A DNA stretch of 64,000 nt, taken from positions 5,557,676 through 5,621,675 of the forward strand of contig NZ_SJPG01000001.1 of assembly GCF_007859715.1 (NCBI RefSeq), in the 5' to 3' direction. The stretch is from Rubinisphaera italica. Its GTDB lineage: Bacteria; Planctomycetota; Planctomycetia; Planctomycetales; Planctomycetaceae. The notes under the pieces were generated by a model. That model worked only from the letters and a program-made list of their open reading frames with translations, did not search any database and was not told where the DNA came from. Below, piece by piece: positions 28,221-37,306 of the stretch. The first letter of the stretch is position 1, and each line of letters starts with the position of its first letter. The position numbers and the translations under genes are program-made.

Positions 28221-28278
28221 TAACCTGAAGCGTCAGCGAGGGGACGGCGTAGTATTTGTAGTGTGCGTCGAGACGCAC
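28221..28278. repeat. Family D repeat and GTGCGTCGAGACGCAC palindrome before leuA
   Basis: AACCTGAAGCGTCAGCGAGG (start 28222) continuing into GGACGGCG is the fourth family D copy. Directly after it, GTGCGTCGAGACGCAC (28263-28278) is a perfect palindrome framed by TAGTGT and CCCTACT. They lie between the attenuator terminator and the leuA start, so they are in the 5' part of the mRNA. Confidence 0.75.
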
Positions 28279-28328
28279 CCTACTATTTAATCGAACACGT
28301 AATTGATTTCGCGATAAGGAAAAATCTC

Positions 28329-29876
28329 ATGAGTGACAACGTCATTCGCATTTTCGACACAACTCTTCGTGACGGCGAGCAATCGCCTGGCTGCAGTATG
28401 AATATGGCCGAGAAGCTCGAAGTGGCCAATGCACTGGTTGAGTTGGGTGTCGACATTATCGAAGCGGGGTTCCCCATTGCCTCGCCCGATGATTTCAAAG
28501 CCGTCAAAACCATTGCCGAACAACTCGGAGATCGCACCACAATTTGCGGATTGGCCCGCTGTCGTGCAGAAGATATCGATCGCGCCTGGGAAGCGTTGAA
28601 GCATGCTCAAAATTCTCGCATTCATGTTTTTCTGGCCACATCTGCCATTCACATGCAGTACAAACTCAAAATGGCGGAAGAAGAAATTGTGCGACGTACG
28701 GCTGAAATGGTCGGACGCGCACGCGGTTACTGCGACAACATTGAATTCTCCCCTGAAGATGCCTCGCGTACCGAACTCGATTTTCTGTGCAAGGTTGTCG
28801 AGACCGCAATTACTGCGGGGGCAACAACGGTTAACATTCCCGATACCGTCGGATATGCCACGCCGAGTCATTACTACAATATGATTCGCACCTTGAAGAC
28901 GCAGGTCCCGAATATCGATCAGGCAATTATCAGTACGCACTGTCATAATGACCTTGGCCTGGCAGTCGCGAATTCCCTGGCTGCCGTCGAAGCAGGAGCT
29001 CGACAAGTCGAGTGCACAATGAATGGCCTGGGAGAACGAGCCGGTAATGCGGCTCTTGAAGAAATTGTAATGGCCCTTAAAACACGGTCGGACTATTACA
29101 ACATCACCACGAATATTAAAACGCAGCGTCTGGTTCCTACCAGTCGTCTGGTCTCTTCAGTTACGGGCATGAAAGTGCAGCGCAACAAAGCGATTGTGGG
29201 GCAGAACGCCTTCGCGCATGAAGCCGGGATTCATCAGCATGGGATGTTGCAGGAACGGACAACTTACGAAATCATGCGTCCGGAAGATGTCGGTTTTTTA
29301 GGGACGAATCTGGTTCTGGGAAAACACAGTGGACGTCACGCTTTTCAGGATCGACTGACTTCACTCGGCTACACTCCCGATGAAGAAACGTTCCAGAAAG
29401 TGTTCGATGATTTCATCACACTGGCCGACAAGAAAAAAGAAGTTTACGATGCCGACATTGTCGCCTTGATGGAACAACGCTCCCATAAAGTTCCAGAAAT
29501 CTGGTCCATGGTTTCGATGCACACTTCTGCGGGAACCGGTACGATTCCGACGGCAACGATTGAACTTCGTCATGAGAATGGAGACGTCCGCCGCGATGCA
29601 GCCACTGGCGATGGACCGATTGATGCCGTGTTCGTTGCGTTGGAACGCGTTGTCGGCGTGACAGTCAAGCTGAAAGATTTTGATGTCAGTAGCGTTTCGA
29701 GTGGCAAGGATGCGTTGGGCCAGGTCAATGTGACTATCGCGGATGGTTCAGAGACGCATCACGGGCACGGCATCAGCACCGATGTTATCGAAGCAGCCTC
29801 TGCCGCTTATCTGCAGGCGTTGAATAAGGCACTGTCTCAAAGACTTTCCAATGAAAGGCAACCGGCAGAAACTTAA
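28329..29876 (+). CDS. leuA: 2-isopropylmalate synthase
   Basis: A 515-residue enzyme of leucine synthesis: acetyl-CoA + 2-ketoisovalerate gives 2-isopropylmalate. [13 protein letters not shown] opens the TIM barrel (Arg and Asp at the active site), followed by [39 protein letters not shown], the metal-ligand motif [14 protein letters not shown] and [30 protein letters not shown] marks the linker, and residues of about 390-505 form the C-terminal LeuA regulatory domain (feedback by leucine in the family). AAGGA 8-9 bases before the chosen ATG decides the start; the longer frame reads through the upstream repeat. Confidence 0.95.
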   Translation: MSDNVIRIFDTTLRDGEQSPGCSMNMAEKLEVANALVELGVDIIEAGFPIASPDDFKAVKTIAEQLGDRTTICGLARCRAEDIDRAWEALKHAQNSRIHVFLATSAIHMQYKLKMAEEEIVRRTAEMVGRARGYCDNIEFSPEDASRTELDFLCKVVETAITAGATTVNIPDTVGYATPSHYYNMIRTLKTQVPNIDQAIISTHCHNDLGLAVANSLAAVEAGARQVECTMNGLGERAGNAALEEIVMALKTRSDYYNITTNIKTQRLVPTSRLVSSVTGMKVQRNKAIVGQNAFAHEAGIHQHGMLQERTTYEIMRPEDVGFLGTNLVLGKHSGRHAFQDRLTSLGYTPDEETFQKVFDDFITLADKKKEVYDADIVALMEQRSHKVPEIWSMVSMHTSAGTGTIPTATIELRHENGDVRRDAATGDGPIDAVFVALERVVGVTVKLKDFDVSSVSSGKDALGQVNVTIADGSETHHGHGISTDVIEAASAAYLQALNKALSQRLSNERQPAET

Positions 29877-29920
29877 GCCTTCGCAATCGCGATCATTCTT
29901 CTGTAGGAAATCGATTCAAA

Positions 29921-29959
29921 CAATCCCTCGTAAAAAACTGCGAGGGATTGTTTTGTTTT
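29921..29959 (+). terminator. Intrinsic terminator after leuA
   Basis: CAATCCCTCG and CGAGGGATTG form a perfect 10-bp stem around a 10-base A-rich loop, followed by TTTTGTTTTG. It starts 44 bases after the leuA stop, so leuA is probably transcribed alone. Confidence 0.9.
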
Positions 29960-30130
29960 GACACATATCGAACAGATTTCCGGAGTGAATTTGTTGAAAA
30001 ATGGTCCACTTGCGTAGAGTTATCATTTTTTTCTCGTAAAACACTTGAATTGAAGACCGTGATCAATTAGTTATGCCGGACGCGCACCGTTTTGCGCAGA
30101 TGTCTTTCTTATTGAATTCAGGTATGCTTC

Positions 30131-30421
30131 ATGAGTCACAACATTCCACGCGGTTTGAGCGATGTCCAATTTGTTCTGTTGGGGTTAGTCATCGACGGTG
30201 AAAAAACCGGTACCGAATTGCGTCAACTTCTTCGCGACGACTACGGTTGGGATACGAGTACGAGTTCGTTTTACACATACTTTGAACGTCTGGGCAAAGA
30301 AGGACTGTGTGCCATTAAAACGACAAAAGCTGGTAAAAAGTTTCGCGCCTCGGCGAAAGGCAAGAAAGTCTTCAAGCAAAAACTTGATTTTATGAAGCAC
30401 GCAATCGACACGTGGAAGTAA
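30131..30421 (+). CDS. PadR-like winged-helix regulator (single domain)
   Basis: A 96-residue basic protein. LSDVQFVLLGLVIDGEKTGTEL gives helices 1-2, then DDYGWDTSTSSFYTYFERLGKEGL (recognition helix and PadR-type aromatic cluster) and KTTKAGKKFRASAKGKKVFKQKL (wing and last helix). The long C-terminal dimerisation helices of full PadR are nearly absent, so it belongs to the short PadR-like form. No target operator was identified; the nearest gene on the same strand is leuA, separated by a terminator. Confidence 0.8.
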   Translation: MSHNIPRGLSDVQFVLLGLVIDGEKTGTELRQLLRDDYGWDTSTSSFYTYFERLGKEGLCAIKTTKAGKKFRASAKGKKVFKQKLDFMKHAIDTWK

Positions 30422-30544
30422 TTTTCAGAGCATTTCCAAAATCAATTTTCCGCGTTCCGCCTGAGCAAACACAGCGATTTATGCAAATAATCGAACATGC
30501 GAAGGCGCACTGCATTTAGAACTGCTCTAGTGCCTCTTTCCTCA

Positions 30545-30612
30545 ACAAGCACGAAGCGTAAGTTAGTAAGTACATATTTGTAAAAACTTACTCACTTGCG
30601 CTTCGTGCTTGT
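30545..30612. repeat. Family C repeat, complete inverted pair
   Basis: ACAAGCACGAAGCGTAAG(T) at 30545 faces CTTGCGCTTCGTGCTTGT ending at 30612, about 26 complementary bases per arm with a short AT-rich loop. Single arms recur at 42487, 42929, 43094 and 62015. This is the only copy here with both arms close enough for a compact hairpin. Confidence 0.85.
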
Positions 30613-30640
30613 AGGATATCAATTCCCATTGATTCTAAAA

Positions 30641-30922
30641 TCAGGCAGGTACGCCTGTCACAGAATCGGTCAGTTTCACGGCTTCATATCGTACGCCACG
30701 GGCATCATAAAAGTAGATCATGTTAACGTCCGCTGCCCAAATCGCATTCAGACGAATCTGCCGTGGTCCGAATAACGTAAATTCCATCCCGCAGAATTGA
30801 TCGCGCCGGAGTAGTGGCGAGGTGTCCAGAGGAAATTGTTCTGGAATCAGATTTTCTTTATTGCAAAGAGAATTGTGAATGAATTCTATCAAGTCCGTCC
30901 AGGTCTTGGGAAGAATTGGCAT
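30641..30922 (-). CDS. Unrecognised 93-aa protein
   Basis: The start at 30922 is set by CAGGAGCAAGC, an AGGAG site 9 bases before the ATG; the frame continues 38 codons upstream without support. The protein begins MPILPKTWTDLIEFIHNSL and has a C-terminal beta-rich half with FCGMEFTLFGPRQIRLNAIW, NMIYFYDARGVRYEAVKL. No signal peptide or membrane segment. It looks like a compact cytoplasmic protein; I know no family function. It is convergent with the PadR gene across repeat C. Confidence 0.65.
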   Translation of the reverse strand: MPILPKTWTDLIEFIHNSLCNKENLIPEQFPLDTSPLLRRDQFCGMEFTLFGPRQIRLNAIWAADVNMIYFYDARGVRYEAVKLTDSVTGVPA

Positions 30923-31191
30923 AAAAGCTTGCTCCTGATTGTCGATCGGTGAGGTCGAGATTTTTTGCATCTGTCCAACTGTTTCCCTTTCCTCTGAAAG
31001 GAGAACCAGTGACTTGTCAGAGGCCATTGTCGGCAAGAATAGTTATCGTCCGCATATTCGGGAAACCTTGCTGAAATCCCCGGAAGCATAGCGATTGACA
31101 CAAACGCGCTGGCCGGAATTCCCAGCCAGGTATTCTCAGCCTCTCACCATTTATTGCAAACTTTTCCACAATGCGGGATAACACCGCGCAT

Positions 31192-31223
31192 AAAAAAACT
31201 GCCCTGAAAAATCAGGACAGTTT
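31192..31223 (-). terminator. Intrinsic terminator after tRNA-Gln
   Basis: On the minus strand ACTGTCCTGA pairs with TCAGGGCAGT (one G-U) around a T-rich loop, followed by a run of seven Ts; it lies just 3' of the tRNA. Confidence 0.85.
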
Positions 31224-31229
31224 GATCGA

Positions 31230-31300
31230 TTACCCGACAGGGATTCGAACCCCAACTGAAAGAATCAGAATCTTTTGTGCTACCGTTACACCATCGGGCA
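31230..31300 (-). tRNA. tRNA-Gln (CTG)
   Basis: The minus strand reads TGCCCGATGGTGTAACGGTA..., with D-arm, anticodon arm AAAGA-TTCTGAT-TCTTT giving anticodon CTG, T-arm GGGGTTCGAATCCC, and 3' TCGGGTA closing the acceptor stem (U1-A72, weak G2-U71). CCA is not encoded. The anticodon reads CAG Gln codons. The discriminator base appears to be A, where G is common for tRNA-Gln. Confidence 0.93.
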
Positions 31301-31573
31301 GTGATATTGCTGTTTGAAGTTTCATTTAGCGGCTTTTCGATGGTTTAAGTCCAGTATTTCCAGACGACCACCCGCTAAACATTTAAGACTTCAACCACAA
31401 AAGGAATTTATACCCCATCGACAACTCTTTCAAGAGAGAAGTTCAGCTTTTCTGATGGGAATTGCGTTCCGGGGGCGGAAAATCTTAGAATGAGAGAATA
31501 ATCTCGTCTTTGAAACCGCAATTTCCCCTGACGATTTGCCCGATCCACTTCAATGTGCAAAGAGGATGCTTGC

Positions 31574-31897
31574 ATGCCGCTTTACGAAATCGAGACCAAT
31601 GCCCATATCATGATTGGCTGGGCGGAAAATGAAGAGCAGGCTCGTTCCACGGCTCATGAGCATTATCCGGATGATGACATTGTCCGGATCAATCGGCGTC
31701 CACGCGATTTGTGGGTCATTTCCAAGGGCTTACTGGGATTTCCTCAAAACGAAGTGCTCTGTAATACCGCACGAGATTGCCTGTCAAAAGCACAAGGGGA
31801 CAAAGAAGACGCCATCCGATTGTACATGCAGGAAACGGGTGTTGATCAGCAGGCCGCTCAGCGAGCCATTGAAACCAATATGTCTCTTGGCTGGTGA
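31574..31897 (+). CDS. Unrecognised 107-aa protein with C-terminal helical (UBA-like) segment
   Basis: AGAGGATGC before the ATG at 31574 favours MPLYEIETNAHIMIGWAENEEQA over the longer frame, which adds seven codons. N-terminal half: beta strands and a helix rich in EQA repeats, then DDDIVRINRRPRDLWVISKG. C-terminal half: NTARDCLSKAQGDKEDAIRLYMQETGVDQQAAQRAIE, a helix-turn-helix arrangement like that of UBA-type three-helix bundles. Cytoplasmic. I have no functional assignment. Confidence 0.7.
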   Translation: MPLYEIETNAHIMIGWAENEEQARSTAHEHYPDDDIVRINRRPRDLWVISKGLLGFPQNEVLCNTARDCLSKAQGDKEDAIRLYMQETGVDQQAAQRAIETNMSLGW

Positions 31898-31995
31898 GAC
31901 CTGGTAGCGATTGATTCACAACACCGCTAATTCCAATCTCTGCAAGAAGTCGTCAGTCTGGAAATCTTTCCCGTCTGATCCTCCAGTCATGATCG

Positions 31996-33153
31996 CTAAT
32001 TGTTCAGATAGACGGGATGACAGTCGTTACAGCTTTTATTGAGGAGTTGAAAGCCAGTGTCGTAAAGTGTGTAGTCATCTGTTTCAGCTCCTTCGAGCAT
32101 TTTGGCCGATCCGTCGATTAATTCCTGGCAATATTCTTGATACTCGTCTTCATCGGCAAAAACATAATCGTCCAAGTGCACAACCTGTCCTAGTGCACGC
32201 AGTAAAGCCGCCTTGGCAATAACATCTTCCTTTTTGCTCTTTAATTCGCTATCCCCACTGATCGTCGTGCGGAACCAGTCATTGTATTCTTTGATTTTTT
32301 TCATTAGCAAATTGCGATCCGCGACATCGCTGAAAACCGTTTCTGGATCACTTTCCGGTAATTCTGCAGGCGCGCCTCCGTTGAGTATCTCAATGATGTT
32401 GAGAAACTGAGTTTCGGCCACTTCAAATGCTGGTCGACCTCGAGTTTCCGCGGCCATCGCAATTTCTGAGGACATATCTCGTACAAAGTGAGCTTTGTCT
32501 TTCCAGGTGAAATCACCGGGATGTTGTGTTGCAATTCCAGACAGAGCCGCCAATGTCGCTGAATCGATCTGGATGGGGAGCAACTCTCGGTTGAAACTTC
32601 CCACCGAATTCAAATTGGCAGTCAACGTATTGCGGATGCGTGTAATTTCTTCGATTAATCGATCTTTCGTTATCACTTCGTCCCATCCACTGCTGGCTGC
32701 GGTTGCTGGTGGGGGCGTCTCGGTTGTGGGTGGTGGCGTCGACGCATTCATTCCATTGGAATTCTTCTGTGGTGTGGATGTCGCAGCCATATTATTTGTC
32801 GCAGGTGGCGGTGATGTATTTTCTGCTGCAACCGTTAGTGGACGATCGTAAAAGACATCATATGGGATGCCGTCGACGTATTTGCGATCAGGATCGTTAT
32901 TCGAATCGCTTGCCTGATCAGTTTTTGATGGAGTGGACTGGTTTTCCGCTGTTGTCTGCTTTGGAGCCGACTCCGTCGAGTTCTCAGCAGGCGTTGGGGA
33001 GCTTTTCGAACTGCATCCGATCATTCCCGTCGAACTGCACAGGCACAGAATGAGCAATAATGCATAGGATATTCGTGCATGGAATACCGTTCGCAAAACA
33101 AGCAATTTGCGGTCGTATTTTGTGGTCTTGAACATGAAAGTGTTTCGCATCAT
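31996..33153 (-). CDS. Lipoprotein with C-terminal haem-binding CxxCH (cytochrome c'-like)
   Basis: About 385 residues. The N-terminal signal has the lipobox GMIGC (about residue 46 of the chosen frame). A long low-complexity Ser/Thr/Pro/Gln linker follows (to about residue 160). A helical domain from KDRLIEEITRIRNTL ends in NKSCNDCHPVYLNN: a single haem c motif close to the C-terminus, as in four-helix cytochrome c'. Adjacent ATGs at 33153 and 33150 are both possible. The haem redox role is inferred; a partner is not visible nearby. Confidence 0.75.
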   Translation of the reverse strand: MMRNTFMFKTTKYDRKLLVLRTVFHARISYALLLILCLCSSTGMIGCSSKSSPTPAENSTESAPKQTTAENQSTPSKTDQASDSNNDPDRKYVDGIPYDVFYDRPLTVAAENTSPPPATNNMAATSTPQKNSNGMNASTPPPTTETPPPATAASSGWDEVITKDRLIEEITRIRNTLTANLNSVGSFNRELLPIQIDSATLAALSGIATQHPGDFTWKDKAHFVRDMSSEIAMAAETRGRPAFEVAETQFLNIIEILNGGAPAELPESDPETVFSDVADRNLLMKKIKEYNDWFRTTISGDSELKSKKEDVIAKAALLRALGQVVHLDDYVFADEDEYQEYCQELIDGSAKMLEGAETDDYTLYDTGFQLLNKSCNDCHPVYLNN

Positions 33154-33325
33154 TGAAAAAGAAATCGGGGTCTCTTGTGTCGACTCCACTCGTAAACAAA
33201 AAAGTACTTGCGGGAATCGAAGGAAAATAAGACATCGACAAATATCTAGTCTACACCCTCCTCTGACATTATCGTATAGTGTAACTGAAGTCTTTTCCAG
33301 AAGTCGGGTTTCAGGAACAGATTCT

Positions 33326-33439
33326 GTGAGTAAAATAATGGAATACTTCAGGAGAAATTCAGACGCAGCGCATCAGTCATCGGTCCAGTCACGAGACGAT
33401 CAACGAAAATTGTCAAAATACAGAAAAGGACAAGGATGA
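33326..33439 (+). CDS. Possible 37-aa ORF overlapping the yqgE start
   Basis: GTG at 33326 with AGGAACAG 4-9 bases upstream; it encodes a short, very polar, basic peptide ([15 protein letters not shown]...). Its TGA overlaps the yqgE ATG (ATGA). The overlap could mean translational coupling, but the peptide looks unstructured. Weak evidence. Confidence 0.25.
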   Translation: MSKIMEYFRRNSDAAHQSSVQSRDDQRKLSKYRKGQG

Positions 33440-34002
33440 TAAGAGATTCATTGAGAGGCTACTTTCTGTTAGCGACCAAAAATCTGCATGATTCGAATTT
33501 TTTTCGGACAGCCGTTCTCATGCTGGAACACAATGAGGAAGGCGCGATGGGTGTGATTGTCAATCGCCCTTCTTCAGTGAATCTGGCTCATGCGCTGGTT
33601 GGACACTTCAATGTTCCGCCTTCTGAGAACGTCATTTATGTTGGCGGTCCCGTCGAACCTCAGGCCCTGAGTATGCTGCACGATAATGCCGAGTGGGGCA
33701 AAAGCGATATTACGGTCCTTCCGAATGTTTTTGTCGGCAGCAGTGCGGAAGCATTTGAAGAAATTATTATGGGAGAGCCTCCAGAGTGTACCTCTTCCTT
33801 TCGAGTCTACTCGGGATATGCAGGCTGGGGTAGTGGGCAACTTGAGGGCGAGGTGGAACGCGGCGACTGGTTTACCCTCAAAGCAAACACCGAACTGGTC
33901 TTTTCAAATCGTCCGTATCAGCTTTGGGACGATCTGCTCCAAGAGTACTATCGCCAACATCGCATTCTGCCAATCCCCGCAGAAAAAGCTGAGTGGAATT
34001 AA
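33436..34002 (+). CDS. yqgE: YqgE/AlgH family protein
   Basis: A 188-residue protein with the family's ordered blocks: [58 protein letters not shown], and [30 protein letters not shown]. YqgE/AlgH (DUF179) proteins are widespread and soluble; their mechanism is not settled, although AlgH was tied to alginate regulation in Pseudomonas. AAAGGA lies 6 bases before the ATG. The gene is convergent with the DUF2062 operon. Confidence 0.93.
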   Translation: MIRDSLRGYFLLATKNLHDSNFFRTAVLMLEHNEEGAMGVIVNRPSSVNLAHALVGHFNVPPSENVIYVGGPVEPQALSMLHDNAEWGKSDITVLPNVFVGSSAEAFEEIIMGEPPECTSSFRVYSGYAGWGSGQLEGEVERGDWFTLKANTELVFSNRPYQLWDDLLQEYYRQHRILPIPAEKAEWN

Positions 34003-34123
34003 TTGGGAGATTCTGGAAAAGACTATTTCCAGGGCTTTGCTGAGATTAGCCCAGTGACCTGCTCACACGCCTTTGATACCAGTACTTCTGCTCGTGTCAG
34101 TAATAATAATACTCGAAAGAGGC

Positions 34124-34762
34124 TTATTGGTCTCTTTGGAGCTTTTTGGCAGCTTTTAAAGCTACTTTTCTCTGGTGACGGAGCTGTAAAAGGCGTGTTT
34201 TTCGTTGCATTGCCCCGGCTAACCATTTTGTAATGGGGTAGCTGGGAATGGCACAAACGATTCCTACCAGGACGGAGCCAATCACAAGTGGCCAGCCGAA
34301 CTCAAAGATCAGTTTAAAGACACTTCGGCACCAGTCCGCGAAACTATCATACTGTAGTGCTTCAGCCAGGTCTGCACGGGTGACATTTCCAGCGATGAAG
34401 AAGGTCCCAATCCAGTAATTGAACCAGTAGATGGGAAGTGTAGTCACCGGATTAGAGAGATACACGGCAATCAAACCTGCGACTTGATTGAAGCGAAAAA
34501 ATGGCTTACAGAGAGCTGCGATTAACAGCACGACAATCATCTGGATGCCGACAGTTGGCGTCATCGCAACAAAAACGCCGATGGATGTCCCGAGAGCAAT
34601 CGAATGAGGGGTGTCTTCCAGACTGACAATTTTTCGCAACCAAAGTTGTGGCGAAACGTACCACCACCAGGATTTCATGTTCGGGGATGTGTGCTTTTTG
34701 AGCTCACATGACTGACCCGACTTTCGGTTACCTGTGGAATTTGTCTGCATAACAGATGTCAT
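34124..34762 (-). CDS. DUF2062 membrane protein
   Basis: A 212-residue inner-membrane protein. DTPHSIALGTSIGVFVAMTPTVGIQM and YLSNPVTTLPIYWFNYWIGTFF are the DUF2062 signature, with about three to four hydrophobic segments, and the C-terminus is strongly basic (KTRLLQLRHQRKVALKAAKK). The ATG at 34762 overlaps the upstream lipoprotein stop as ATGA, so translational coupling supports this start over the internal Met at 34678. The function of the family is unknown. Confidence 0.85.
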   Translation of the reverse strand: MTSVMQTNSTGNRKSGQSCELKKHTSPNMKSWWWYVSPQLWLRKIVSLEDTPHSIALGTSIGVFVAMTPTVGIQMIVVLLIAALCKPFFRFNQVAGLIAVYLSNPVTTLPIYWFNYWIGTFFIAGNVTRADLAEALQYDSFADWCRSVFKLIFEFGWPLVIGSVLVGIVCAIPSYPITKWLAGAMQRKTRLLQLRHQRKVALKAAKKLQRDQ

Positions 34763-35058
34763 GGTTGGGGGGGAGACGGGAATGTGGGCCCGTCTTCTTT
34801 CGGCAATGTGGTCGAGTTTTCGGTGGGCATGTTCAAAAGTTGCCCTTGGGGAATTGGTTCCGGCTGCTCTGCAGGAACAGATTCCGGAACTGTGGAACTG
34901 GTCACTGCCGGTCCTGGCCTGGGAATTTCAGCAGGTTCAGATTTTTCGCTTGTGCATCCTGAACAGATCGTCGTTGTCAGCACAATGGCCCTGAATCCGG
35001 ATGCAATTCCACCACGAGTGTCCATTTTCCGCAATTTCCCCAATGAAACAATTTTCAA
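34759..35058 (-). CDS. Small Pro/Ser-rich exported protein, possible lipoprotein
   Basis: A 99-residue protein: a basic N-terminus, FRAIVLTTTICSGC as a short signal with a poor lipobox (Cys, Ser, Gly before the Cys), then SEKSEPAEIPRPGPAVTSST and a Pro/Glu/Thr-rich tail. No folded domain is apparent. It overlaps the start of the DUF2062 gene by four bases, so the two are probably cotranscribed and translated together. The role is unknown; it could be a wall-spanning tether. Confidence 0.6.
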   Translation of the reverse strand: MKIVSLGKLRKMDTRGGIASGFRAIVLTTTICSGCTSEKSEPAEIPRPGPAVTSSTVPESVPAEQPEPIPQGQLLNMPTENSTTLPKEDGPTFPSPPQP

Positions 35059-35276
35059 TGTCCGAATTATAGCTTAGAACGACCATAAGGTCATCTGGAT
35101 TACTGATTTTTACAATTTCGAGAACCAGTTCCGATATGTAGTGTCTGAAAAATATCGTTTCCAGTGGTTTCTCGATAATTTCTTAACTTGTTCTTTGGTC
35201 GTGTTTTGTTATTGTATCGGCTGTCAGAGGTCAATTCTGTGACCTGCCTGACATTCACACCAGTAAAAACGCTAAT

Positions 35277-35390
<114 letters not shown>

Positions 35391-35418
35391 ATTAAGCGGA
35401 GTGTAAACAGACAATGGG

Positions 35419-35853
35419 TCAGTTTGACAAATCTGGGCTGAGGAGGGAGTCCGCAGGAGCGTTACCCTTGCTGGAAGTCATATTGATTTCCAGAGACTCG
35501 TTACCCGCGGCTTCAATCTTGATCTTTTCCTCTTCAACAGCAGGTAATTTTGCACTTGAGGTGATATCCACTGTGATTTCCACTTTATAGGATCCGGGGA
35601 TTACTCCATCAGTCTTATCATAGGTTCCTACTTTGAAGGATCCATCATCTGCGACCTGCCCTGAGGCGATTCGCAATTTATCATTTTTCTCGACAGGCAC
35701 GAATTCAATGACTGCAGGTCCAAATGGCTTACCATCAATCTTTAGTATCCCTGAAACTGGTGCTGTTGGATATTTTTCTCCTTTAAAACTTGATCCTCCT
35801 CCGCACCCCACAGAAAAGATCAGAAGCCCCAGAACGAAACCAAATCGATGCAT
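35419..35853 (-). CDS. Small lipoprotein with carboxypeptidase-regulatory-like (transthyretin-like) fold
   Basis: The start at 35853 is favoured by GAGGACATTTTCG before the ATG; five extra codons precede it in frame. Lipobox LIFSVGC sits about 17 residues in, then GGGSSFKGEKYPTAPVSGILKIDGKPFGPAVIEFVP, the opening strand pattern of the small lipoproteins that follow DUF1559 genes in planctomycetes. DDGSFKVGTYDKTDGVIPGSYKVEI resembles carboxypeptidase-regulatory domains. Downstream partner of the DUF1559 gene at 35991 (122-138 bases). It is surface- or periplasm-exposed; the role is unknown. Confidence 0.82.
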   Translation of the reverse strand: MHRFGFVLGLLIFSVGCGGGSSFKGEKYPTAPVSGILKIDGKPFGPAVIEFVPVEKNDKLRIASGQVADDGSFKVGTYDKTDGVIPGSYKVEITVDITSSAKLPAVEEEKIKIEAAGNESLEINMTSSKGNAPADSLLSPDLSN

Positions 35854-35990
35854 CGAAAATGTCCTCATCGCATTAAAAAGTGAAAATCTATGATGTACTG
35901 AACGACTAGAAAGTTGAGCTTTGAATTCGAATTATTGGAAAAATGGCTGACAGAATCGCGTTTTGTATCAGCCATTTTTCTGAAACTTAA

Positions 35991-37022
35991 TTAGAATTCA
36001 CCACCAGCATTATCCCTGCTTCCTCCATTGATTGTATTAATGGACATCCAGATAGATGGGGCTCCTGCACTGGTGTTGTGATCTCCATGATAATCCACAT
36101 TCTCACTAATAAAACGGACACTGCCGTCACACATCAGGAACTGGGCACCACCTGCATGATAACTGGCTGGTCCAGGCCAATCCGAATTGATGCCGTGGGC
36201 TGCGATATATTGTGGCCCCCAAGTGTAAGGCCCTGTTTTCCAAAAAGTGGCATCACCACCCGGGCTTGATCCAGGAGTCGAGTCATCCGGATTCTTAATA
36301 TTGTAACCTCCATTCACACCGATGACATTATGGACATGAGCATGTGCCCACATGCGGAACACTGACTCTCCACCAGCATCCCTTGGGGTTCCAGCACCTC
36401 CCCGTCGTCCTCCTCCTTTGTATCCGGTAGCGATCACCTCACCAATTGCGATGGTATTCGAAGTCCCGTCTTTAATTTGAGTCATCTTAACTTTGGACTC
36501 AAGTCCGAAAAGTCCTTCGTGGACTTGACCTCGACGACGCCACCAGTCAAATCCCTGGGTGCCTGCATAGCTCGTACTAGACGTGTTGTATTGATCACTC
36601 GGTTCGAATTTGAGATTCGAGGGACAGTGATAAGTGGGGATTGACTGGGCTCCCACTTCTTGTCCGTTAGGCAAGGTCTGACCATAAAGCTGACTATTGA
36701 AGTCAATCTGATCGTAAAGAGCCCCTTGTTCGACTTGAGGGAGGATCATCACCATCCAGCTGTAATTTCTAGCCGAGGCGTTCGTCATCGATGAACGATC
36801 TGGTGAATAGGAAGAATAGATATCATTTGGAAAAATGCCAAAGGTGTCGTGATAGTTGTGAAGTGCCAATCCGAGTTGTTTGAGATTATTTTTACAGGAT
36901 GATCTCCGCGCTGCTTCGCGTGCCTGCTGGACAGCGGGAAGCAACAGTGCCACTAATATTGCGATAATCGCAATTACCACCAAAAGCTCGATTAATGTAA
37001 AACCGCGACGAAAACCATTCAT
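35991..37022 (-). CDS. DUF1559 prepilin-like protein (1)
   Basis: A 343-residue protein. [17 protein letters not shown] near the N-terminus is a type IV prepilin signal (processing after Gly, Glu at +5). DUF1559 follows: [33 protein letters not shown], then a beta-rich part with [21 protein letters not shown], the H-x-DGSVR C-terminal motif. The family forms thick pseudopilus-like or surface proteins expanded in planctomycetes. GGAGTAAACTC precedes the ATG. Operon-like pair with the small lipoprotein. Confidence 0.93.
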   Translation of the reverse strand: MNGFRRGFTLIELLVVIAIIAILVALLLPAVQQAREAARRSSCKNNLKQLGLALHNYHDTFGIFPNDIYSSYSPDRSSMTNASARNYSWMVMILPQVEQGALYDQIDFNSQLYGQTLPNGQEVGAQSIPTYHCPSNLKFEPSDQYNTSSTSYAGTQGFDWWRRRGQVHEGLFGLESKVKMTQIKDGTSNTIAIGEVIATGYKGGGRRGGAGTPRDAGGESVFRMWAHAHVHNVIGVNGGYNIKNPDDSTPGSSPGGDATFWKTGPYTWGPQYIAAHGINSDWPGPASYHAGGAQFLMCDGSVRFISENVDYHGDHNTSAGAPSIWMSINTINGGSRDNAGGEF

Positions 37023-37306
37023 GAGTTTACTCCAGTCAAGAGATTAGAAAAGGATCAACAGACTTAGATTGAAATTGCCTTTAGAAACAGAACACAGAAA
37101 TGTATTTTTGATTTAGCTTCTCAAGTATTAAGTTGCCTCAAATTTACAACCAGAATGCAAAGAAATGCATCGAGAGATAAGTATTATTTATGCTACCTGC
37201 AACCAGCCAATTGATCAACAGTAAATAATATGTGAATGCAAAAATGTCTCAAATTCAATGGGGGTGGTTTTGAAACCGATCCAGACTTGCAGTGTCATCA
37301 ACCGAG

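Noticed and set aside
30422..30640. Possible small RNA in the repeat C hairpin region
   Set aside because: The hairpin is explained by the dispersed repeat; there is no separate promoter or T-tract.
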